A stretch of 64,000 nt of DNA from CAYWMD01 sp964458575 (GCA_964458575.1 CAYWMD010000030.1:12476-76475), one strand, 5' to 3'; shown: positions 42,686 to 52,213, numbered from the stretch's first letter. Notes: generated from the sequence alone by a model not told the origin. A program made the numbers and translations.

Positions 42686-45223
42686 TCAAACGTCGAGGTT
42701 GCGGACGTTCAGCGCGTTGTCTTCGATGAACTGGCGGCGCGGCTCGACTTCGTCGCCCATGAGCTTCACGAACATCTCCTCGGCTTCCACGGCGTCAGTG
42801 AGATCAATCCGCAGCAGCTTCCGGTTGGCCGGATTCATGGTCGTCTCGAACAATTCCTTCGCGTCCATTTCGCCCAGACCTTTGAAGCGGTAAATCTGAA
42901 TGCCCTTCTTGCCAATGGCCTTAACCCCCGAGAGAATCTCCGGGATGGAGAACAACGGCGTGACCATCGCGCGCTCGCCCTCGCCCTCGGTCAGTTCAAA
43001 CAGCGGCTTGTCCTGCGCCGCATAATGGTCCACCGCGAGTCCCTTCTTGGACAACCGGCCGAGCAAATCCGCGATGGCTTTGCTCTCCAAATGCAGATCG
43101 GAAACGGAAGCGCGCCGGGTCGGGCCGTCCTTCTTGCGTTCCACCTCCGTGTCGGTTCCGAACAGATCGTTGTTGGCGCTCTTGAAATTCTCCAACTCGT
43201 CGTTCGAAAGAAAATAATGCACCGTCTCGTCGTTGCCCTCGCGGACCTTCACCATGAACTGCGGCAACTCCCCCTTCGTTCCCCGCTTCTCCACGTAATC
43301 CGCAAAATCGCCGCCCTGCCGCCGGATGTAGGTGGCATGCTTGTCGAGCGATTCCAGGAGCGCCAGAATCTCCTCCAGTTGCTTCGGCGTGAACTCCCGG
43401 CCGTCGGCCAGATTTTTCAACCGGACTTCCTCCGTTCCATTGTGAAGCAGGATGCGATTCAACTCCACGTCATCGTCCACGTAGTCGGTTCGCTTCTTCC
43501 GCGTCACCGAGTAAAGCGGCGGCTGCGCGATGTAAACGAAACCCTGCTTCACCAGCTGCGGCATCTGGCGATAGAAGAACGTCAGCAGCAACGTGCGGAT
43601 GTGCGAACCGTCCACGTCGGCATCGGTCATGATGATGATTTTGTGGTAGCGCAGCTTCTCAATGTTGAACGCGCCTTCGCCCTCGCCGTCGCCAATGCCC
43701 GTGCCGATGGCGGTGATCATCGTCCGGATTTCGTTGTTCTGAAGCACCTTGTCCAGCCGCGCCTTCTCCACGTTGATGAGCTTGCCGCGAATGGGGAGAA
43801 TCGCCTGGAACTTTCGGTCGCGCCCCTGTTTGGCCGAACCGCCGGCGGAATCACCCTCGACGATATAAAGCTCCGTGTTCTCCGGATCACGGTCGGAACA
43901 ATCCGCGAGCTTGCCCGGCAGCCCGCCACCGGTCAGCGCCGATTTGCGCACGGCTTCGCGCGCCTTGCGCGCGGCTTCCCGTGCCCGCGCCGCATTGAGG
44001 CCTTTATCAATGATGCGCTTCGCGATGGGCGGATTCGCATCAAAATAAGCCATCAACCCTTCGTAAGCCACCGAGCCAACAATTCGCTCCACCTCCGGCG
44101 AAAGCAGCTTCACCTTCGTCTGCGACTCGAACTTTGGATCGCTGTGCTTCACCGAAATCACCGCTGTCAATCCTTCACGCACATCGTCACCGGTGATCTG
44201 CGGGTCCTTCTCTTTCAGCAATTCGTTCGACTTGGCGTATTGATTGATCGCCCGCGTCAGCGCGCTGCGGAAGCCGGACAAATGCGCCCCGCCGTCCGGA
44301 TTGTGAACCGTGTTCGTGTAGCAAAGTACCTGGTCGTTGTAGCTGTCGTTGTATTGCATCACCACCTCGACGTGAACCTCGATGTTCTTGTCGTCCAGTT
44401 TCTCCTTCGTTTCCTTGCGAAATACGATCGGCTTCGGATGTAGCGGCTCCTTGTTCTTGTTGAGCTGCTTGACGAATTCCTCCGTCCCGTTCTTGTAATA
44501 AAACTTTTCCGGCTCGGCGTTGGTCTTGCGTTCGTCAACGAAAACAATTTCCAAACCCGAATTCAAAAACGCCAGTTCGCGCAATCGTTGCGCGATGATG
44601 TCCGATTTGAATTCAATTGTTTCGCGGAAGATTTCCGGATCCGGCATGAACGTGATCAACGTGCCGGTTCCTTTGGCCTTGCCGATGACTTCCAGCTTCT
44701 TCGTCGTTTTGCCGCGTTCAAATTCCATCGAATGGACCTGCCCGTCCCGCGACACTTCCACCTCAAACCATTCGCTCACCGCGTTCACGCACTTCGCGCC
44801 GACGCCGTGTGTGCCGCCGGAAAACTTGTAGCCGCCCTGCCCGTACTTGCCGCCGGAGTGCAACGTGGTCAGCACCAGCTCCACACCGGGAATTTTGTAT
44901 TGTGGATGCGGGTCCACTGGAATCCCGCGCCCGTTGTCGCGAATCGAAATTGAGCCGTCCACGTGAATCGTCACGTCAATCCGGTCGCAAAAAGGGTTGC
45001 CGTTCTCATCGAGCGCGAGATGCTCGTCCACGGAATTATCCAGCACCTCGCTCACGCAATGATGCAGCGCGCGTTCGTCCGTGCCGCCAATGTACATGCC
45101 CGGCTTCTTGCGCACGGCTTCCAATCCTTCCAACTTTCCCAGCTTGGACGAATCGTAAGTCTGCGTCGTTGCCGTGACCGGCGCGGCCGCTTCTTCGACT
45201 GCTGCTTCGCTTGCTTTCGACAT
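42686..45223 (-). CDS. gyrB: GyrB, DNA gyrase subunit B
   Basis: The ATPase subunit of gyrase. The 845-residue product shows the GHKL ATPase motifs EVLDNSVDEHLA, RDNGRGIPVD and HGVGAKCVNA. The TOPRIM domain follows (YIVEGDSAGGSAKQGRDRKFQ, MTDADVDGSHIRTLLLTFF), then the tail QIYRFKGLGEMDAKELFETTM. A segment of about 160 residues between TOPRIM and the tail corresponds to the insert of Gram-negative gyrases, explaining the length. First gene of the gyrB-gyrA operon, read from a promoter at 45277-45305. Confidence 0.97.
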   Translation of the reverse strand: MSKASEAAVEEAAAPVTATTQTYDSSKLGKLEGLEAVRKKPGMYIGGTDERALHHCVSEVLDNSVDEHLALDENGNPFCDRIDVTIHVDGSISIRDNGRGIPVDPHPQYKIPGVELVLTTLHSGGKYGQGGYKFSGGTHGVGAKCVNAVSEWFEVEVSRDGQVHSMEFERGKTTKKLEVIGKAKGTGTLITFMPDPEIFRETIEFKSDIIAQRLRELAFLNSGLEIVFVDERKTNAEPEKFYYKNGTEEFVKQLNKNKEPLHPKPIVFRKETKEKLDDKNIEVHVEVVMQYNDSYNDQVLCYTNTVHNPDGGAHLSGFRSALTRAINQYAKSNELLKEKDPQITGDDVREGLTAVISVKHSDPKFESQTKVKLLSPEVERIVGSVAYEGLMAYFDANPPIAKRIIDKGLNAARAREAARKAREAVRKSALTGGGLPGKLADCSDRDPENTELYIVEGDSAGGSAKQGRDRKFQAILPIRGKLINVEKARLDKVLQNNEIRTMITAIGTGIGDGEGEGAFNIEKLRYHKIIIMTDADVDGSHIRTLLLTFFYRQMPQLVKQGFVYIAQPPLYSVTRKKRTDYVDDDVELNRILLHNGTEEVRLKNLADGREFTPKQLEEILALLESLDKHATYIRRQGGDFADYVEKRGTKGELPQFMVKVREGNDETVHYFLSNDELENFKSANNDLFGTDTEVERKKDGPTRRASVSDLHLESKAIADLLGRLSKKGLAVDHYAAQDKPLFELTEGEGERAMVTPLFSIPEILSGVKAIGKKGIQIYRFKGLGEMDAKELFETTMNPANRKLLRIDLTDAVEAEEMFVKLMGDEVEPRRQFIEDNALNVRNLDV

Positions 45224-45276
45224 AAAAAAATCACTAGGAAATCAACCGGTATTGCCCTCGGTGGTTTACCCGAAAA

Positions 45277-45305
45277 ATTGTAAAAAATTGACGCTTTGGA
45301 GACAA
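45277..45305 (-). promoter_or_regulatory. Promoter of gyrB-gyrA
   Basis: On the minus strand TTGTCT (complement of 45300-45305) and TACAAT (complement of 45277-45282) are 17 bases apart, a near-consensus sigma-70 promoter. The gyrB ATG lies about 54 bases further on. The local AT-rich sequence contrasts with the GC-rich surroundings. Confidence 0.65.
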
Positions 45306-45441
45306 TCTTTATTTCCCCTTTTTCAACGCAAAAAACACCATTAGCTGGGGAGTGCCCGGATGCCCCGCCCAACTAATTGCGTTGTGGACAACTTCTCCGA
45401 AACGCCCTGAAAACGATGCTATTTCAAGGCAAAACCTGCCT

Positions 45442-46278
45442 TTAAGACTTGATGTCGCGCAGGTGAAACACCGTGCACCCGATGACAAACGCCGTGGCGC
45501 AAATGGCCAGCAGAATGGACTCCGATTGCAGTATGCGCGGCCACGGCACTGGATTTTGAAACACCAACAGCCAGCACCGAAAATGATGCGTGATGAACCA
45601 GTTGTCGAACCGGTCGAAGAATGGAATCCCTTCCATCACGAGATTCACGAACAGGTACGACAGCGCAACGATGGTCGCCGCCGCCGGCTTCATGTTGAAA
45701 CAGGAAAACATGAATGCAATCGAGACAATCGCCCCCGCATTCACCGCCAAAAAGAGGTGAGAGAAACAAAAGCGCGCCAGGCCCTCGTCTGCCGACATCA
45801 CGCTGAAGGCCTGTCCAGGCGCAAACACAAACATTCCTTTCCAGGGGAAAAGCACCCTGGCAAACGTCAGCGCCGTCAGCCCCAGCACGATCACCAGCAC
45901 CGCCGCAAAAATGACTCCGGCCACCCATTTCACGAACAGCAACCGTGGACGCGAAATCGGCCGTGAGAGGATCATCCGCAAGGTTCCGTCCTCATATTCC
46001 TTTGCCACCAGGTCACCGCCCACGAGCGACACATAAAGCGGCATCAGCAAAATGATCTGCGGCATGAGCATGACCACCGAGACGGTGAGCGCCGAGATGA
46101 ATTCCGCCGCCACATAACCGTTGACCGACAGCATCCGTTCAAAGTCCTGCTGCCAGCGGGTGAACCGAAACGCCAGCAACATGGCCGACTGCGCGAAGAC
46201 AAACGCCCCGAAGCCGATGTAAGTCCGCTTTTTGCCAAACAGTTTCCAGAGTTCGTTCTTGAGTTGGGCGAGGAGCAT
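45442..46278 (-). CDS. ABC-2-type transporter permease
   Basis: A 278-residue inner-membrane protein with about six helices, and the ABC-2 permease signature EYEDGTLRMILSRPISRPRLL between helices two and three. It pairs with the ATPase 110 bp upstream in the same operon. ATG at 46278 is preferred over a TTG two codons earlier. The transported substance is unknown; such pairs often export lipids or peptides, or act as membrane-stress pumps. Confidence 0.88.
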   Translation of the reverse strand: MLLAQLKNELWKLFGKKRTYIGFGAFVFAQSAMLLAFRFTRWQQDFERMLSVNGYVAAEFISALTVSVVMLMPQIILLMPLYVSLVGGDLVAKEYEDGTLRMILSRPISRPRLLFVKWVAGVIFAAVLVIVLGLTALTFARVLFPWKGMFVFAPGQAFSVMSADEGLARFCFSHLFLAVNAGAIVSIAFMFSCFNMKPAAATIVALSYLFVNLVMEGIPFFDRFDNWFITHHFRCWLLVFQNPVPWPRILQSESILLAICATAFVIGCTVFHLRDIKS

Positions 46279-46388
46279 GGTCAACGCGATGATTGGAGCC
46301 TTTCTCGGCCCGAGGCATTCCCCGCCCGGCGCACCCCGGCTGGACGTTCGATATTGCAGGTTAAAGGTTGGAGGCTCATCGGCTCAAT

Positions 46389-47288
46389 TCAATGGGACTT
46401 CGCTCCGTTTACCAGTTCAAGATAGAAATTCTCGAGCGTCTGCTCATGTTCCCAGATCCCCTCGACGGCCAGGCCTGCCCCGACCAGCACCCGCGCCACC
46501 TCCGCGGTCGAGATCCCGTCCTGGAGTGCAATGAACCGGCCGTCTTCCCCGCCAAGAATCAGTCCCCGCTCGCGCAGGAGCGCCGTGGCGGCGTCAAAAT
46601 TCGGAGTCTTCAGCGCCACCCGCCGCCGCGCGGCCTTCACATCCGTCACCTGCCCTTCGAACACCTTCCGGCCCTGATTCAACACCGCGATGCGCGTGCA
46701 GAGCTGCTCCACTTCCATCAACAGGTGCGAAGACAACAAGATCGTGAGGTTCAGTTCCCGATGCAACCGGCCGATTGTTTGACGCATTTCAGCGATACCC
46801 TCCGGATCAAGGCCGCTCCCCGGTTCGTCCAGGATGAGCAATTCGGGTTGTGGCAACAACGCCTGCGCCAGCGCCAATCGCGCTCGCATGCCGTGGGAAT
46901 ACGTTTTGACCTTGGACCGCTCGCGACCGGTCAACCCGACCCAATCCACCACCTCGCGAATTCTCTCCGGCGAGGTCGGGGCCGTGTAATGGCTCAGGAT
47001 CTCCAGATTCCGCCAGCCGCTCAGGTAGTCGTAAAACGCCGGCGCTTCAAAGATCGCGCCGACCGTCTTCAACGCCTGCGCCCGGTCGCTCGTCACCTCA
47101 TGGCCACAAACCTTGACCGCGCCGCGCGTGGGCCAGACCTGGCCCAGCATCATGCCAATCGCCGTGCTCTTCCCCGCTCCGTTGTGACCGAGCAATCCGA
47201 ACACCTCGCCCCGGGGCACCTCCAGCGTGAGATCGGCCACCGCCGTGCGCGACCCAAACTTCTTTGTGACGTTGCTCAGGCTGATCAT
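46389..47288 (-). CDS. ABC transporter ATP-binding protein
   Basis: A 299-residue cytoplasmic ATPase with Walker A GHNGAGKST, the signature YSHGMRARLALAQALL (SHGMR in place of the canonical LSGGQ, as common in CcmA/NatA-type drug/lipid exporters), Walker B LLILDEPGSGLDPEG and switch histidine SSHLL. The C-terminal 70 residues are the extra domain of this subgroup. Its ATG overlaps the stop of the prepilin-like gene by four bases. It drives the adjacent ABC-2 permease. Confidence 0.93.
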   Translation of the reverse strand: MISLSNVTKKFGSRTAVADLTLEVPRGEVFGLLGHNGAGKSTAIGMMLGQVWPTRGAVKVCGHEVTSDRAQALKTVGAIFEAPAFYDYLSGWRNLEILSHYTAPTSPERIREVVDWVGLTGRERSKVKTYSHGMRARLALAQALLPQPELLILDEPGSGLDPEGIAEMRQTIGRLHRELNLTILLSSHLLMEVEQLCTRIAVLNQGRKVFEGQVTDVKAARRRVALKTPNFDAATALLRERGLILGGEDGRFIALQDGISTAEVARVLVGAGLAVEGIWEHEQTLENFYLELVNGAKSH

Positions 47289-47869
47289 TTCTGCAAAGTT
47301 CCTTCGATGGCCAGCAGGTTTTTGATGTGCCCGTCCGCGTAAAGATAATTGACCGCCTTGGACGGACCGCGCACCGCGTGAAACGATTCCTTGTCAAAGA
47401 ACACCGGTATGGCGTGCGGATTGAAATGCAGGCCCAGCACCGTCAAATCATCCGCCTTCTGCCCGTTGAGCAGGCTGTTCCAGGAATAGCTCGAACTGGT
47501 CCGCTCGAAGATCCCGTCACGATCGGACGGACACCGCAACACGTTCAAGTTGCCCAACTGATTCGACAAAACCATGTCCACGCTCGGCAGACCGTTGGTC
47601 ACGATGCTGTTCGTGCCCGCCGCCCGGTCGCGCATGACCGGCAACCGGTTGTTGTTGTCGTCAACGTAAACCTGCAACGCCAGCCCCACCTGCCGCAGAT
47701 TGCTGATGCACGCCGACGCCTGCCCGGCAGCCTTCGCCTTGCCCAACGTCGGCAACAACAGCGCCGCCAGCACCGAGATAATCGCAATCACCACCAGCAA
47801 TTCCACGAGTGTGAACGCGAGTTCTCCGACGTCAGACTTTGGACTCAAGACTTCAGAGTCGGCCTTCAT
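47285..47869 (-). CDS. Prepilin-like protein with N-terminal methylation motif (DUF1559/H-X9-DG-like)
   Basis: A 194-residue type II-pseudopilin-like protein. The hydrophobic stem FTLVELLVVIAIISVLAALLLPTL is followed by a helix and a globular domain ending with YLYADGHI, the signature of the pseudopilins abundant in Planctomycetota and Verrucomicrobiota. Unusually, the residue before the processed Phe is Ala (ELA|FTLVE) instead of Gly, and the 18-residue leader (DSEVLSPKSDVG) is encoded by a degenerate 7-bp repeat. Whether the prepilin peptidase can process it is doubtful. It overlaps both neighbours by four bases. Confidence 0.82.
   Translation of the reverse strand: MKADSEVLSPKSDVGELAFTLVELLVVIAIISVLAALLLPTLGKAKAAGQASACISNLRQVGLALQVYVDDNNNRLPVMRDRAAGTNSIVTNGLPSVDMVLSNQLGNLNVLRCPSDRDGIFERTSSSYSWNSLLNGQKADDLTVLGLHFNPHAIPVFFDKESFHAVRGPSKAVNYLYADGHIKNLLAIEGTLQK
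47831..47862. repeat. Degenerate 7-bp repeat encoding the prepilin-like leader
   Basis: In plus orientation the units GTCAGAC, TTTGGAC, TCAAGAC and TTCAGAG stand in 7-base register; the reverse complement is the AAGTCTA-like family also found at 2963-2997. Here it is translated as part of the leader peptide. Confidence 0.6.
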
Positions 47870-48483
47870 CGTCGCATCATCCGCCCGGATTCCATCGCCC
47901 GTTGCAACTCCTCGATCACCGGCGCCAGTTCCGCCTTCGTCTGGGCCGAGCTTTGACTGTAAAACGTCTTCAACCCAATCGTTCTTATCTTCGTCTCCAG
48001 TTCGCCGCTGATCGGCTCGCCACCCCGGGCCTGCCCCGGCGCGAACCGCTTCATCCCGATCCGCCGGTTGGGATTCCGCAACCGATTCAGCGCGTCCTCG
48101 ATTGCGCGCCGCCGCTTCTCCTCGGGCAACTGTTCAAACGCGCTGATCATCTGCTTGAACCCGGTGGGCATGGTTGCCTCGATGAACTGCCCTTTCTCCT
48201 CCTCCGTCATTTCCTCAAACCACCGATATGACATGCGGTCGGCGCGCAATTCCTGGCGTTCTTCGAGCGACAGCTTGTTCAACATCTCGGCCAGCGTTTG
48301 AATCGCTTTCGCGCGGTCTGCCGCGGATAGTCTGCCCAAGTCCCGGGAATTCACGTACGCCTGCACCTTCGCCGGAGTCACCTTGAGCTGGTCCGAAATC
48401 AACCAACCCGCCAGCGCCACCAGCCAGATGCCCAACAACCCGGCCCCCGCCCAGATCACCACCCGATATCGCTGACTCAACAT
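47866..48483 (-). CDS. Single-span membrane protein, function unknown
   Basis: A 205-residue product with one N-terminal membrane helix (about residues 9-29, VVIWAGAGLLGIWLVALAGWLI) and a helical, highly charged soluble domain rich in Glu, Arg and Lys (LSAADRAKAIQTLAEML, MTEEEKGQFIEATMP). It begins the four-gene operon and overlaps the prepilin-like gene by four bases. No known family is recognised; an accessory of the envelope is possible. Confidence 0.75.
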   Translation of the reverse strand: MLSQRYRVVIWAGAGLLGIWLVALAGWLISDQLKVTPAKVQAYVNSRDLGRLSAADRAKAIQTLAEMLNKLSLEERQELRADRMSYRWFEEMTEEEKGQFIEATMPTGFKQMISAFEQLPEEKRRRAIEDALNRLRNPNRRIGMKRFAPGQARGGEPISGELETKIRTIGLKTFYSQSSAQTKAELAPVIEELQRAMESGRMMRR

Positions 48484-48676
48484 GCCCGGAGTTTAATGCA
48501 CCCCCAAAGGCACGCCACCAAAAAGGAGCGCAACTGCGCCGACCAGCCCGCCCATTGCCGCCCGAGGCCGAAATTCCAAGCCTTGCGTCATGCGCTTCCG
48601 TCCGCTGCCGACAATTTCCCCGCAGCCCAATCCAAATCCAACTTGCTAACCCGCCCTCCAAACTTAACCTCCCCGC

Positions 48677-51550
48677 ATGTCACATTCGGAAACGAAGCAA
48701 ACATGCGGCGACACTTTGTCGCATCCCGACCGGTTCATCCGCCGTCATATCGGCCCCAACGCGGCCGAAACCGCCGCCATGCTCAAAGTGGTCGGATACG
48801 ATTCCGTGGATGCGCTCGCCGATGCCGCGGTGCCGCGCGCCATCCGCCTGCCGCAGCCGGTCAATCTGCCCGAAGCCAAAAGCGAATTTGAAGCGCTCGC
48901 CGAACTCCGTCGCCTCGCCAGCGAAAACAAAGTCTGCCGCTCGTTCATCGGACAAGGCTACTACGACACCATCACGCCGCCCGTCATCCAGCGGAACGTC
49001 CTCGAAAACCCCGGCTGGTATACGCAATACACACCCTATCAAGCCGAAATTTCCCAGGGCCGTCTCGAAGCGCTTCTGAATTTTCAGACGATGGCAGCCG
49101 AACTCACCGGCCTCGACATCGCGAATGCTTCCATGCTCGACGAAGCCACCGCCGCCGCCGAGGCCATGACGATGTCCTTGCGCCTCAAAGACGGCCGCAA
49201 CGTCTATTTCATTTCCGAAACCTGCCATCCGCAGACCATCGAAGTCGTCCGCAGCCGTGCAATCGCGCTGAAGATTGAAGTGGTCATCGGCAATCCCGAG
49301 ACGTTCGAGTTCAACGAACAAGTCTTTGGCGCACTCGTTCAATATCCCGACACGTTTGGGGCGATTCACGATTACTCCGGTTTCGCCGGAAAAGCCCACG
49401 CCGCCGGAGCAATGGTCACGGTCGCGACGGACTTGCTCGCGCTCACACTCATCAAGCCACCGGGCGAATTCGGCGCGGACATCGCGGTTGGCAGTGCGCA
49501 ACGCTTCGGTGTGCCGCTCGGTTACGGCGGACCACATGCCGCGTTCTTCGCCACGCGCGATGAATTCAAACGCCAGATGCCCGGCCGCATCGTCGGCGTG
49601 TCCAAGGACGCCCGTGGCAAGCCCGCCCTGCGCCTCGCGCTCGGCACGCGCGAGCAACACATCCGCCGCGAGAAAGCCACCAGCAACATCTGTACAGCGC
49701 AGGCGCTCCTCGCCAACATGGCTTCGCTCTACGCTTGCTATCACGGGTCGGAGGGATTAAAGCAGATCGCGGAGCGAGTGCTTGAATTGACTGGAATGCT
49801 GGCAGCGGGATTGAGAAAACTAGGCTATCAAATCGGCGAGTCGGCTGACTCGATCTACTTTGATACGTTGCGAGTTCATCTGGGCGCGAAACAAGCGAAC
49901 GAGATCGCAAAACTTGCCGAACAACGCCGCATTAATCTTCGCGTAATAGACCATCATTCGATCGGCATCTCACTCGACGAAACGTGCACTGAGCAGGATG
50001 TGGATGAGATTTGGCAGATTTTCAATAGCGGCAACCTGGTAGAATTCGACACTCTCGTATCTGAATTCTGCATTCGACCGCGTCGCACCAGTAAATTCCT
50101 CCAGCACCCCGTCTTCAACCGCTACCACTCCGAGACCGAGATGCTGCGCTACATCAAGCGGCTCGAATCGCGCGACCTGTCGCTCACGGCTTCGATGATT
50201 CCGCTCGGTTCATGCACCATGAAACTCAACGCCGCTGCCGAGATGTTTCCTGTGTCGTGGCCGGAGTTCGCGAAGATTCACCCGTTCGCGCCCATCAAAC
50301 AGACGCGCGGTTACCAGAAACTTTTCGAGCAACTCGAAACCTGGCTCGCTGAGATCACCGGGTTCGCCGGCATTTCGCTCCAGCCCAACGCCGGTTCGCA
50401 AGGCGAATACGCCGGGTTGCTCGTCATCCGCGCGTATCACGAATCGCGCAATGAGTCTCATCGGACGGTCTGTCTGATCCCCACTTCAGCTCACGGAACA
50501 AATCCCGCGAGCGCGGTGATGGCGGGAATGCGCGTCGTATCCGTCGCATGTGACTCATCCGGAAACATAGATGTGGCGGACTTACGCGCCAAAGCGGAAG
50601 CCCACAAAGACACCCTGGCTGCGCTCATGATCACCTATCCCAGCACGCACGGCGTGTTCGAGGAAACCATCCGCGAAATTTGCGAAATCATCCACGCGCA
50701 CGGCGGCCAGGTTTACATGGACGGCGCGAACATGAACGCGCAAGTCGGCCTCACCAGTCCCGGCTTCATCGGCGCGGACGTCTGCCATTTGAATCTGCAC
50801 AAGACGTTTTGCATCCCGCACGGAGGCGGCGGACCGGGCGTCGGACCGATTGGCGTGGCGGAACATCTTGTGGAATTTCTGCCCGGCCACAACGTCGTCA
50901 ACCTCGGCGGCGAAAGCCCGATCGGCGCAGTCAGTGCCGCTCCGTGGGGTAGCGCAAGCATTCTCACCATCTCGTGGATGTATATCGCGATGATGGGCGC
51001 GGACGGACTCACCGAAGCGACGAAGTTCGCCATCCTCAACGCGAATTACATTTCCAAGCGGCTCGAAAAACATTTCCCGACGCTCTACCGCAGCAACGGC
51101 CTCGTCGCGCACGAATGCATCCTCGACCTGCGCGCGTTCAAGGGCACGACCGCTGAGGACGTGGCGAAGCGCCTGATGGATTACGGCTTTCACGCGCCGA
51201 CGCTCTCGTGGCCCGTCGCCGGCACGCTCATGGTCGAACCGACCGAAAGCGAATCTAAATACGAACTCGACCGTTTCTGCGACGCGATGATCTCCATCCA
51301 CGCCGAAATGACCGCCGTGGAAACCGGCGCAGCCGACGCGAAGAATAATCTCCTCAAGAACGCCCCGCACACAGCCGACCAGATCGCAAGCGACAATTGG
51401 AATCGCCCTTACGGCCGCGAAGCCGCCGCGTTCCCGGCCAATAGCCTGCACGACTACAAATTCTGGCCGCCCGTCGCCCGCGTGGACAACGTGTTTGGGG
51501 ACAGAAATCCAGTGTGTTCCTGTGTTGGAATGGAAGCGTATGAAAGTTAA
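48677..51550 (+). CDS. gcvP: GcvP, glycine dehydrogenase (P protein)
   Basis: PLP enzyme that decarboxylates glycine and passes aminomethyl to the H protein of the glycine cleavage system. The 957-residue single-chain form has both halves. FIRRHIGPN opens it, GQGYYDTITPPVI and MLDEATAAAEAM follow, the C-terminal half has the PLP lysine in CHLNLHKTFCIPHGGGGPG, and the end is GDRNPVCSC. gcvT and gcvH are not in the window, and no glycine riboswitch is seen in the 190 bp upstream. The start region lacks a clear ribosome site. Confidence 0.97.
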   Translation: MSHSETKQTCGDTLSHPDRFIRRHIGPNAAETAAMLKVVGYDSVDALADAAVPRAIRLPQPVNLPEAKSEFEALAELRRLASENKVCRSFIGQGYYDTITPPVIQRNVLENPGWYTQYTPYQAEISQGRLEALLNFQTMAAELTGLDIANASMLDEATAAAEAMTMSLRLKDGRNVYFISETCHPQTIEVVRSRAIALKIEVVIGNPETFEFNEQVFGALVQYPDTFGAIHDYSGFAGKAHAAGAMVTVATDLLALTLIKPPGEFGADIAVGSAQRFGVPLGYGGPHAAFFATRDEFKRQMPGRIVGVSKDARGKPALRLALGTREQHIRREKATSNICTAQALLANMASLYACYHGSEGLKQIAERVLELTGMLAAGLRKLGYQIGESADSIYFDTLRVHLGAKQANEIAKLAEQRRINLRVIDHHSIGISLDETCTEQDVDEIWQIFNSGNLVEFDTLVSEFCIRPRRTSKFLQHPVFNRYHSETEMLRYIKRLESRDLSLTASMIPLGSCTMKLNAAAEMFPVSWPEFAKIHPFAPIKQTRGYQKLFEQLETWLAEITGFAGISLQPNAGSQGEYAGLLVIRAYHESRNESHRTVCLIPTSAHGTNPASAVMAGMRVVSVACDSSGNIDVADLRAKAEAHKDTLAALMITYPSTHGVFEETIREICEIIHAHGGQVYMDGANMNAQVGLTSPGFIGADVCHLNLHKTFCIPHGGGGPGVGPIGVAEHLVEFLPGHNVVNLGGESPIGAVSAAPWGSASILTISWMYIAMMGADGLTEATKFAILNANYISKRLEKHFPTLYRSNGLVAHECILDLRAFKGTTAEDVAKRLMDYGFHAPTLSWPVAGTLMVEPTESESKYELDRFCDAMISIHAEMTAVETGAADAKNNLLKNAPHTADQIASDNWNRPYGREAAAFPANSLHDYKFWPPVARVDNVFGDRNPVCSCVGMEAYES

Positions 51551-51980
51551 ACCCGCTCAGATGTGTCCGGTGCTGACCGAAATCTTTCTTTTCCGAGCAA
51601 CGAACGAACAGCTTGAATGGGAGATGGCTTGGCTTCCATTTACTGGCTCATGCTCTGTCGACGTGAAAGGAAACTTGGATTTCAAAAGCGACAGATTTGT
51701 TCGTGGTTATCTTTCAAAAAATGGCAGGCTCAAAAGCGAGCAAGAGTTTCATAAAGTTTGTGCTGCATTGAAATCGAAGGTGGGCGCCGATGCGCGGAGA
51801 TTTATGCGAGGCCATGATTTTGCTGAACTTCTATCCATTGTTATTCGCCGCCATTTGCACCACGACCAAAGGAATTTCAGAGACCCAAACGTTCTCGAGG
51901 GAGCATTGTTCTGTTGTCTTGAGGCACAGCGGATCAAAGATGCGCCCTTATTTAAGGTTGTTGCAGCTCGCATGGCATAA
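51540..51980 (+). CDS. Small protein of unknown function
   Basis: A 146-residue product starting at an ATG inside the last codons of gcvP (11-base overlap), so translation may be coupled. The sequence shows SDRFVRGYLSKNGRLKSEQEF and a C-terminal helical part but no motif I recognise. The base composition is more AT-rich than gcvP, suggesting separate origin. Could be a foreign insertion behind gcvP; it heads the accessory patch that continues to about 55 kb. Confidence 0.5.
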   Translation: MKVKPAQMCPVLTEIFLFRATNEQLEWEMAWLPFTGSCSVDVKGNLDFKSDRFVRGYLSKNGRLKSEQEFHKVCAALKSKVGADARRFMRGHDFAELLSIVIRRHLHHDQRNFRDPNVLEGALFCCLEAQRIKDAPLFKVVAARMA

Positions 51981-52040
51981 CACTTTGAACCCGCGTCATA
52001 CGTGTCCATTTGTGGACTGAAGACTGGCCCGTACGACTCG

Positions 52041-52071
52041 CACCTCCGCGCCTCTGCGTCTCCGCGGTTCA
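52041..52071. repeat. Period-like C-rich dispersed repeat motif
   Basis: CACCTCCGCGCCTCTGCGTC and TCCGCGGTTC resemble the CTCTGCG-type intergenic repeat often met in bacterial genomes. Only one copy is present here; its identity as a repeat is judged from its style. Confidence 0.35.
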
Positions 52072-52072
52072 A

Positions 52073-52213
52073 TCAGAATGGCAGTTGAATTTCCGTCAGA
52101 TAATTCTTCGGGTTGCCTTTGAAGATCATGCCCGGGCCTTTGACGTAAATTTCGCGCGTGGGCAGGACGGGTTTCAGTTTCCGCTCGTCGGCGTGTAATT
52201 TATTATCCAGCCT
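52073..52213 (-). pseudogene. C-terminal remnant of an unidentified gene
   Basis: On the minus strand, a frame starting just inside the end of dinD and ending with TGA at 52073-52075 reads 46 codons with natural composition, including LPTREIYVKGPGMIFKGNPK and ending NYLTEIQLPF. It has no start codon and a stop just upstream, so it is the tail of a lost or truncated gene. I cannot name the family. Confidence 0.45.

Noticed and set aside
43025..44443. A 472-codon frame opposite gyrB
   Set aside because: Antisense to gyrB with no recognisable domain; shadow frame.
48484..48676. Possible glycine riboswitch before gcvP
   Set aside because: No tandem aptamer-like conserved core was seen and the gap is short.
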